Below, one piece after another: positions 56,075 to 64,000 of a stretch of 64,000 nt of DNA (within the stretch, counting starts at the first letter, position 1; every line of letters starts with the position of its first letter). Position numbers and translations under genes: made by a program. The notes below the pieces were generated by a model. That model was not told the DNA's origin, did no database searches, and was given only the letters and a program-made list of their open reading frames with translations. Location of the stretch: assembly GCA_963995505.1 (NCBI GenBank), contig OZ023181.1:15248221-15312220 (forward strand), read 5' to 3'. This stretch comes from Hypericum androsaemum. Taxonomy: Eukaryota > Streptophyta > Magnoliopsida > Malpighiales > Hypericaceae.

Positions 56075-56700
56075 CGTGAGTCTAGTTCTGTATTTTGTAA
56101 TCAGGAGGTTGAAAGTGTCAATCATCTCTTTATACGTTGTGGTCTGATTTGGAAGAACTGGTGTATTTCCTTCGGAGGTACGGCTTATCCTGGTGCCCTA
56201 GCGGATCTGCCTTGAGTTTACTTGACTCTTGGATGGGGCTACTTCGTGGTGAGTTCGTCTCAAAGTCGTGGTACATATTATTTGCAGCTATTAGTTGGTG
56301 TGCTTGGAAATTGAGGAATCTGTCGGTCTTTGATAACCTTGACGTGGGTCTTGGTCGCCTGATCAATACCATTTCTCGGAGCTTCACGGAGTCGACGTTT
56401 TGGGTTGGTCATTCCAGGAGAGCTTATGTATCAGGATGTCTCCTTTTTATTGCTAACTTCATGACAATATGTTCAATAGGTGTGTGGGTCGTGTAGCCTT
56501 TTGAGTGTAACATGGGGTCTCGGATTCTAGGTGTTATGCAGCTTCAACGTGTGGGATTTTTCCTATCGCGAGGGTTTTTTATTGAGTTTTTCCACGGCAT
56601 GATTTTGACGAGGTCTGCGGCTACAACCTCATATTAATCATAAATTCTTGGTTGTATCTTGTGGTTTATTTGTTCATGGAATAAAATATACTTTTTAAAG
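56075..56700 (+). mobile_element. LINE 3' end with zinc-finger RVT domain
   Basis: Plus-strand frames read SSSVFCNQEVESVNHLFIRC and GLIWKNWCISFGG, then SKSWYILFAAISWCAWKLRN (56,080-56,330), the RT-associated zinc finger with its C..E..HLF..C pattern. The reading then goes straight to a 3' untranslated region ending ggaataaaatatactttttaaag. No RNase H is present, unlike the other LINEs here. Confidence 0.8.
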
Positions 56701-57540
56701 AAATCAATTGAATTCTCTATCTTAACTAAAAATTATAAAATTTAAATAATTGAGAACAAAATAATGTTAAATAATTAATAGAAAAAATTATAGGATCTAT
56801 TATGTAATTATTTCTCAACATGATTAATAAATGATGAATGTTTAACCCATAAAAAAGATATTGACGGCCGGGAAGCATATCTCCTCTGGTCCATTTCCAA
56901 TCCAATCTTTTTTTCTACTGAAAAGAACACCTCATCCCTAATCCACAATACATATTGGTAGCCAATGTGAATTGGCTTGAATTCCATTTTTTAATTTAAA
57001 TTTTATAAAAGATACATTATTTACAGAATTACTTATAAAACGCGAAAAATCGTTGGATCCAACAAATCTCTATAATTTCTCAATAATTCTATATACCCAT
57101 ATTGGATACGGAGTGAAAGAGCAATTTTGAACCGTTTGGACTGAAGGACCGATAATGGTATGTCACGGTCATGACACCAACAAATCTAGTTATTGATAAT
57201 GGTCCGCGTGCTATGACAATGGCATGTCCAGTTAGCGATAACGGCATGTTGGAGATCCCCTACTGCACACGCGGATTTTTTTATTTTTGTCCCCAGATTT
57301 TAACTTTTTTTGCAAAAAAACTCCGCGTATCCTTCGATCCAAATGGTTCGAAATGGACCCATTCCATACCCATATTTTAGTTACAAACTTATCCGATCCC
57401 TATGAAATAGGAGCACTCGCCCCACGTGCCAAAATGGGATCAATCCAGGAACCAGCTGGTCCAGACGCGTACGGTATTCTCTAATCCAATAGCTATGTTC
57501 CCTAAATAAAAAAAGGCGCAACGTTTCCTTTCCAGTTGTT
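56701..57540. other. Distal upstream region of bHLH gene 2
   Basis: AT-rich at first, then 57,130-57,480 with loosely repeated phrases (gataatggtatgtc, gacaatggcatgtcc, cgataacggcatg) that recall the 23-bp MULE repeat. A CACGTG G-box is at 57,423-57,428. No gene seen. Confidence 0.45.
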
Positions 57541-57542
57541 AT

Positions 57543-57576
57543 CAAGTCAAGTCAAAGGGCCAAGACAATATATAAA
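57543..57576 (+). promoter_or_regulatory. Core promoter of bHLH gene 2: W-box cluster and TATA box
   Basis: Direct gtcaa repeats (reverse-strand TTGAC, the W-box core) at 57,546-57,555 lie just ahead of TATATAAA (57,569-57,576). A start of transcription near 57,600 would leave a leader of about 200 bases before the ATG at 57,807. WRKY control is a possibility, not shown. Confidence 0.6.
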
Positions 57577-57806
57577 GGCATCCACCCCCTCACCCACCTC
57601 AACTCAAATTCTTCAGGTCGCTACTTTGGCAAACTAATAGAAGAGAATCCATTAGCCCTAAGTGGGTTAAATCCCAATCTAGTCTCGTAAATTGTATTTT
57701 CTTATAATAAGTAATTTTGTCAGCTCTTTTCCTGCAACTACTATACTCCCCTCTTCAGATTTTTACATAATTGAACTGATCCAACGAAGCCATTCAAGAC
57801 CCATCT

Positions 57807-59242
57807 ATGGAATTGGTAAGTATATCCACTTGCAATATGCTTTAAACGTTAGGTGTCGCCAATAATTCATTTTAATTTATTCGATCTAATTGTCAGGGAA
57901 TGAATTACCAAGATGAATTCAATTATTGCCACTACCCCATGAGCCCTATTCACCATTTCTCATTCGACGGCCTCAACTTCGAGGATTTCTCCTCCTCTGG
58001 CTACCCAATGGAGGAACATCAGGATTTTTTCACTCCTCAGACCACAAAAGATGTTAATTTACCTTTTGAGTTGGAGCGGCCAAAGAAGCAACTCAAAACC
58101 AAGAATTATGCCTCTTCGGGTTCCCAAACGAGTACTTCTCCATACTCCTCACCGCAGATCATCTCATTCAAGAACTCGGGTGGTCCTGTCTCCTCTCAGG
58201 CCGTGGACCTTAATAAAGAGGAGGGCTACGGAGGGATTGTGAATTACCCTGGTCTGGTCTCCGCATCGGAGGACCAGTTTGGTTACGGAGGAAGCAGCAA
58301 GAAGAGTGGTACACCTAATAGGTGTCCGATGCTCGCAAAGGAACATGTCATTGCTGAGAGGAAGCGGCGCGAAAAGCTCAGCGAGCGGTTCATCGCTCTG
58401 TCTGCTGTTGTTCCTGGCTTGAAGAAGGTAAACTTACTATATCTTTAAAGAGATATTGATTTCGAGTCTTACGAATGACTATATATTGTAGATGGACAAG
58501 GTATCGGTCCTTGGAGAGGCGGTAAAGTATTTGAACCATCTCCAAGAGCGAGTCAAGTCCCTCGAGGAGCAAGCATCGAGAAAGACAGTGGAATCCACCG
58601 TTCTCGTGAAGAGGTCTTATATGTATATCGAAGACGAGCCATCGTCGAGCGACGACAACTCGAACAGCTGCTCTGAACGATCGCTGCTCCCCCAAGTAGA
58701 AGCGAGGGTTTCTGGCAAGGATGTCCTCGTTAGAATCCACTGCGAGATGGACATGAGCGGCGTTGCGAAAATATTGGGAGAAATTGAAAATTTTGGTCTA
58801 AATGTCACCAGTAGCAGCATAATGCCCTTTGGAAGCTCCATCCTGGACCTCACTATTGTAGCTCAGGTGATTTTCATGTCCCAAATGCCACATTTGTAAC
58901 AGTCTTTACTAGGCTCCATTTGTTTTTTTGAAAGAAAAAAAATCGGCAATAAATATTTTTCTTCATAAGAAATGTTGAAAATTGGTAGAGAACTTTATTA
59001 TTGTTCTAGGTTCTGGTCAAGCCTTGTCATTTGCAATTTTTTTGGTTAAAGTAAATTTTTATTCCAAAAATTACACGAGTATATGAATCTTTACCTCCGT
59101 CAAAGTTGTTTATTACTTGTTCATGCCAATAACTTGAAATCCGTTTATGTTCCATTTCTTCTCGCAGATGGACGTCAACTATTCCACATCGGTGAATGAT
59201 CTTGTCAGAAACCTTCAAAAAGTCCTCCTGGCTCCAATTTGA
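57807..59242 (+). CDS. bHLH transcription factor 2 (bHLH18/25-like), four exons
   Basis: Exons 57,807-57,815, 57,897-58,427, 58,492-58,866 and 59,168-59,242 join in phase 0 to give 329 residues. Exon 1 encodes only MEL; a TGA 30 bases upstream in frame supports this start. The N-terminus is Tyr/Pro/Ser-rich (MNYQDEFNYCHYPMSPIHHF). The bHLH (about residues 146-228) has the basic region HVIAERKRREKL, helix 1 ERFIALSAVVPGLKK and helix 2 MDKVSVLGEAVKYLNHLQER, followed by a leucine-rich extension and an ACT-like C-terminus (LLPQVEARVSGKDVLVRI to LVRNLQKVLLAPI). The His-Glu-Arg basic residues predict E-box/G-box binding as a dimer in the nucleus. Compared with gene 1 the bHLH is nearly identical and the N-terminus is different and longer. 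Introns are short (81, 64, 301 bp), and no break is seen. Confidence 0.92.
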
Positions 59243-61463
59243 TACGAAACTACCAAGAATAATTATTATTATTATAATAGTATCCAGCCCTATGTCCGTC
59301 TTGAACCTTAGTTTCACCTTTCCAGACATCAGCTTTTTTTCCTGCCTTTTTCTTTTCCCACCATTGAAGAACACTATTCTGCAGCTTTTTTCCCCACGTT
59401 TTTTTGAGGGGTTGACCCCGTTGACCTCTCTCCCAATTGCCCACGTGGTGGATCAAGAAACTTGGAGCACTATACATTTTTCCCAAGTAGGATTTTTTCA
59501 GGAGTCCTTGGCCTGCAAATTTTGTTCACAGGACACCTAATTTCTTCCCTTTCTTGCTGCTGAAAGCTCTGAAAATGGAGGCTGGCTGTGGATTTTGCTT
59601 TTCGGATCACGTCCTTGTTGTGCTTTTCAGGTTTCATGTGTAATTTTTTTTTTACCTGTAACGTTGTGCCTAACTTTCAAAATAAAAGTTGGTCCATTTG
59701 TTGGATTTCTTTACTTGAATTATGTCCAATTAATATTTGTTGGATTTCATGTGTAATTTATTTACACGATTTTGTTAGATTGGTGAAGGGAATTGCTTAG
59801 AAGTCGAGATAGCAGTTGGTTTTTCTTCAACTAAACATGATCAGTACAAATATTTGAAAAAATGGTGCAAAATATTTATGGCCATAATTATGTTTACAAA
59901 ATTTTTGTAAAATAAGAACAGAGAAGTAAGGGAGGTGGACTGACGTGCTAGTGATGACGGACCAATTGTTGAGAACAAAAGTGAATATGGGCTGGTAACA
60001 AAATAAATGTTGAACCCCCACATTCGAGAATATACCGGATCAAAAATAACTATCAAGACGAGAAAAATCGGGATGAAGATACTTAAATTTAACAGGAAGT
60101 TGTAGATTATTTTCATGCGAGTTAGCTAGACGTCGTGATTAAAACACATGATTTTCTCGGAAGAATATTAGGGATTAATCTTAACATAATTTCTAGCGTT
60201 ACTTATTAGATAAGTTATTATCTTTTTTATTTAAACTATATGTGCTCAAGAAGTGTAACAATAATTAAGTTAAATTATTCACTATTTTAGCGATATATTT
60301 TTTATATAAATGAAATTCTACTTCTTCAAAAAGAAAGAGTTGGACTGTCATGGTATCCCAAAAAGATACGTTCCTTTAATTTATATAATTTAATTAGCAA
60401 TGTGAAAGTTATGGAACCTTAGGGAAATTGAAGAAAAGTTACAAAAATTGAAGAAAAATTAATGAAAAACTAAAGTACCCTAACCAGATCCCCATGTAAA
60501 CGCATTGGCTGTACAAAGAAATGCTGCTAGCGTTCCCCTTACCTTCGTGTGTTGTTTGCTTGGTGAAGCAAAGATGGATATATAATTGAGAAATGGTGAA
60601 TCTCACATGGCCAGCGCACCTACAGTTTATAATCCCCGGGCGCGGCCACCGACCTAATTAGGGCACACCTTCTGAGAACCCTTGGATTAGCACGTGGGAG
60701 TGGAGCACTTACTGCTGAGAGTCAAATTTGTATGTAGACCTACCTACAAATTTGATTCGCAAAAGTTTAAAGTAATGCGCATGTAGAATCTGATTCATAA
60801 GCAACATTGTGCAAAACATACTCTACATATTCCCTTATACGAAATACATTAGAACATTGGGTTAAAATTTAGACGATTTGCAACACATAATAGCAAAAGT
60901 TTAAACACATTTATCTTATATATCATAGAACTAAGAATTCGTAGTTCAAACTATCCTGATATTATATGAAATGCAGTTATAGTCAATCTAAGATACATCC
61001 TCCATGATTACAATCCTTTATGGATTATGTGAAAATATTACTACGCTTCTTTTTAGTGGTTTGAATTCACACTAGCTCAATACTAGAAAGCTATTAAGAC
61101 AATGAAATAAACAATTATTTTAAGTTAGTAGGACTAGATTATCACCCTTGGGCCACCATTGCTTCTCGTTTAATTAACAACTTCTAACTTTGTTATTTCG
61201 TCCGGCGCATAATAGACATTTGTCCGGATTTAATTTAGACCCAGTTTCTAGAAGCACCCAAATTTTCAACTCCGGCTTTCCTGGAGGGAGGAGAGGATCG
61301 TTTTCAACCGATGGGGAAAACATATGAGCATTAGACTAGCCACAATTGTGGCCAAAATACAACCTGGTTACAATAGTGGACAAAAAAATTAATAAAGAAA
61401 AACAAAAAGAAATGCCCCCTTGACCGGGCATGTGCAGAGGCGGGTGACAGCCTCTCACACGCG
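59243..61463. other. Downstream region of bHLH gene 2
   Basis: Probable 3' untranslated sequence follows the stop (tattattattataatagt near 59,262). Further on is AT-rich sequence without a recognisable gene. A GC-richer patch near 60,600-60,700 (gcgcacctacag...cgcggccaccgacc) has no ORF or repeat partner that I can identify. Confidence 0.45.
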
Positions 61464-61846
61464 TGTTAGAAAATCGAGGATATCAAGAGAACAAGAACGG
61501 GCAATGGACATGGGAGATTACGTGGTTCAGCCTAATGCCTACGTCCACGGGGAGAAAGAAGAACTTTTATTGATGAATACGAGAGCCACAAAATCATACA
61601 TGAACTAGGATAACATGCTTTATATAATAGATAAACCCTTGTATATCAAAAAATCTATCTAAGTCATCATACGAGTCCAAAATAAGAGTCCGAGCGAAAC
61701 AAAAAATAGCTCTGCGTGGGACCTGGAACCCACCAGGTCCCTGGCGTCTGCCAGCAACCAAAATCTGCCACCTAATGGATGCCACCATTAGCGGCCGCCA
61801 TGTGCTTGGTGTGCACCAGCCAAGGCATTCTCGCGAATATCCAACA
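61464..61846 (-). repeat. 3' LTR of the minus-strand Copia
   Basis: TG...CA bounded; includes a TATATAAAG box and AATAAAAG on the minus strand, consistent with promoter and polyadenylation signals. Confidence 0.75.
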
Positions 61847-62262
61847 ATCTCTACCTTTGGCGAGAAGTCATCCTGTAGAAGAACCATTCTCGCCAATATC
61901 TAACATCCAAATTTTAACAAACTCTACTATGATGAGACACCACCCCCTTAGAGAAAGATGGAGTCCCGTGAAACCAATTCGACTCTACCGACTCCACATC
62001 GAACCGTAGATACACTCCATCAATAAGACCATCTTCAATTTCTCTCCACCTTTATTCAATCACGTGGAGACATCCTCCAAACTCGAATATCTCCTAAGCT
62101 GGCCTGATGTATTGTCTCCAAACTCCATTAAATCCCAACATGCAAGTACACATGCCAAAGCAATCTTGTGACTAATAGACGCTCCTCTATTTTCTCCCGT
62201 CATTCCCATGCTCTGCAACTTCGAAATGCTTCTCTGTTGGACCTTTTTTCCTCAGACCAATG

Positions 62263-63641
62263 CTACGAACCATAGTATACAATGGGTAGCCTTACCCTTA
62301 ACATGCCACAAACTCTACCGTTCGGCCTTGAGTGAGATATCTGTCTTGCCCGTGGTGTTAGCAATGGCTTCGTATTTCCAATGTAAAATTTACTCAACAC
62401 CTTTGCTTTGCGCGTGCCTTTAAACAACAATAGCAGGACCTTGCTAACTTTTTCTCCGTGAATCCCAACTACATTTAAACCATTCATGTCAAGGCCCCGA
62501 TCCTTCATAAGATCTAACCTCATATGCCAAGAGCTTTTCTCCTCCCCATCGGACCCCATTGATGTGACTCCACCTACAATTGTGCCCCCCACTAATATGT
62601 AAATATTTTTTGTATCCCTTTCACCCTTCATCTCTACCATAGCATTCTTCTCCACCTCAATTAGCCTGCCTAAAACCTTATAGTTGTATCTACTATAATC
62701 CAAGGCTCCTGTTGAGATCAAATTTCTCTCCAACTTTGAAACATGCCTAACCCCACACAACTTTTTCTCAACACCATCCTACATCTTGATTCAGATATCA
62801 CTCATGCCAGCAATTCTACAAGTAAAAGCATCATACATAGTCACCATACATGAATCAACGAACTTGTAGGTGTGGAACTACCCTCTCTTTGGTGTCATGT
62901 GAAAGGAACAAGTGATATCCAAAATTCAAAAATCAACAGGATGCTTAAGACGTGAAAAGACAGAAAAGCAGTCACCATCTGACCCGTTAGAGTATGAGGT
63001 CATATTCATGGATGCCGATCTTTTTCCCGCGTGGTCTCAAGTTTTGCTTGAACAATCCTTCTTCATGTATCTCATTTCTCTGCACTCGAAAAAAAATTTT
63101 TGAACCTCCTTGATTTTGACTCGGATCCTCTTCCATCTCTTTCTTCTCTACGATCACCATAGCTACCCCCCCACAAACAGCCTTTCTAATTGTAACTAAA
63201 CTCTCATAGGAACTTGGTGAGTAATTCAGTAGCAACAATGCCTTCTCTTCATCCTCAAACTTCACATCAACCTTATTCAAATCACTCAATAATTGATTGA
63301 AAATATTGATGTGTTGGCTCAAATCTGAGCTCTCTATCATCTTAAGCCCATACAACCTTTGCTTAAGATAAAGCTTCTTCGACAGGACTTTGACATATAC
63401 CCCTATGGTCTAATTTCTTCCAAATCTCAGCTGGTGACTCCTCATCCATGACATGATACAATACGTCCTCCGCCAAGCACAAGCAAATTGTCGCCTCCGC
63501 CTTGGCCTCCAACTTTTTCCACTCTTGCTCCTCCATTTTCTCAAGCTTCTTTTCCAAAAGTGCTTTGATCATCCCTTGTTGGACTAGCAAAAAAGAACTC
63601 CGCATGAGAGCTAGCATCTGTGAGCCACCAAAATCTGCCAC
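62263..63641 (-). pseudogene. Copia gag and pre-integrase remnant
   Basis: Minus-strand frames: 63,641-63,363 with LLVQQGMIKALLEKK, EEQEWKKLEAKAEATICLCL and ESPAEIWKKL (gag); 63,355-62,987 with MYGLKM, DLSQHINIFNQLLSDLNKV and EDEEKALLLL (gag); 62,760-62,263 with VRHVSKLERNLISTGALD and SSWHMRLDLMKDRGLD (pre-integrase). The last should read WHMRLGHMSE; the Gly-His pair is lost. Frame breaks separate the pieces. The part 62,260-61,850 is unrecognised. Confidence 0.85.
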
Positions 63642-63704
63642 CTACTGGGTGCCACCATTGGCGCTTGGTGTGAGCCAGCCAAGGCATTCTCGCCAATATC
63701 AACT

Positions 63705-64000
63705 TGCTCAGGTCACCCAATTGTTTATTAATTTTTTTTAATTTTTAATTTAATCTAGTAACACATGTTACAACGTTATCTAATAAAAATCTAAAATTTG
63801 TATTTTTTTATTTTTTATAAATCGAGCCCTATATTTTCAACTCATATAGAGTCTAATTTTTTAATTCTCTAAGAAAATTCATATAAATAATACATGTATA
63901 TAGATGAGCGAGAAATTAATTTTTTATTTAATAACTTGGTTTGACCAGGTCACCAGTATGAGTACAAAAATATTTGGCTGTGTTAGATTGTACGTGAATG
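63705..64000. other. AT-rich end of window
   Basis: Runs of T and A with no gene, repeat partner or domain. Confidence 0.6.

Larger units (their letters stand above)
61464..63704 (-). mobile_element. Deletion-derived Copia element, minus strand
   Basis: The 3' LTR (61,464-61,846) begins, on the minus strand, TGTTGGATATTCGCGAGAAT after a purine tract (ccaaaggtagagat) and ends TCTAACA. A truncated 5' LTR (about 63,590-63,704) repeats its first part (ggtggcagattttgg, ccttggctgg). Between them remain only gag and pre-integrase; most of the 5' LTR, the primer site, integrase, RT and RNase H are gone. Flanking 5-mers do not match. Confidence 0.8.

Noticed and set aside
59196..59540. ORF downstream of the bHLH2 stop codon
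   Set aside because: It overlaps the last exon in another frame and continues in untranslated sequence; the exon 4 frame is supported by the paralogue.

Overview
This is plant nuclear DNA from a eudicot-type genome. It is AT-rich, has spliced genes with GT-AG introns and is dominated by transposable elements (TEs). No species can be named from the sequence. Only two ordinary host genes are convincing: a pair of paralogous bHLH transcription factors with an ACT-like C-terminus, both on the plus strand (about 12.9-21.25 kb and 57.8-59.24 kb). They have the same four-exon, phase-0 layout. They resemble the plant bHLH subgroup that includes Arabidopsis bHLH18/19/20/25, some of whose members control specialised metabolism or ER-body formation.

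The two genes belong to an old tandem duplication. The non-coding stretch 1-2,720 is repeated, in order and in the same orientation, at 23,104-36,560, and each copy lies upstream of one bHLH gene. The second copy is broken by five insertions: a 4.8-kb Mutator-like element (MULE) at 23,400, a 2.5-kb terminal-inverted-repeat (TIR) element at 28,467, a hAT-type element at 31,212, a 0.5-kb palindromic element at 32,872 and a 2.45-kb composite at 33,476. The first copy supplies the empty site for several of them, so boundaries and target-site duplications (TSDs) can be read directly. Intron 2 of the first bHLH gene has grown to 7.2 kb through LINE and MULE insertions; the same intron in the paralogue is 64 bp.

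Layout: 1-2.7 kb duplicated flank; 3.9-5.1 kb TIR element containing two nested LINE insertions; 5.2-9.7 kb MULE containing a Helitron, which itself carries an ATL-type RING-H2 fragment and a helicase tail; 9.7-12.9 kb gene-poor promoter side with a decayed plastid-type tRNA-Arg and, close to the start codon, a short TIR element rich in E-boxes; 12.9-21.25 kb bHLH gene 1; 21.4-22.6 kb LINE remnants; 23.1-36.6 kb second flank with insertions; 36.98-45.58 kb large MULE with a FAR1-type transposase and, on the opposite strand, an Ulp1-like (C48) protease gene, both decayed; 46-48.6 kb LINE; 48.6-54.8 kb long-TIR element interrupted by a nearly full-length Copia retrotransposon (LTRs 49,325-49,790 and 53,783-54,260, TSD attca); 56.1-56.7 kb LINE end; 57.8-59.2 kb bHLH gene 2; 61.5-63.7 kb deletion-derived Copia element on the minus strand.

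The most unusual system is the 36.98-45.58 kb MULE. A 23-bp tandem repeat fills its introns and the gap between its two convergent genes, always in one genomic orientation regardless of which strand the gene is on. A 452-bp element in intron 2 of bHLH gene 1 has related termini, a near-perfect 9-bp TSD and an interior made almost wholly of the same 23-bp repeat, so it looks like a non-autonomous partner. All coordinates were read by eye; family names come from motif recognition, not searches.
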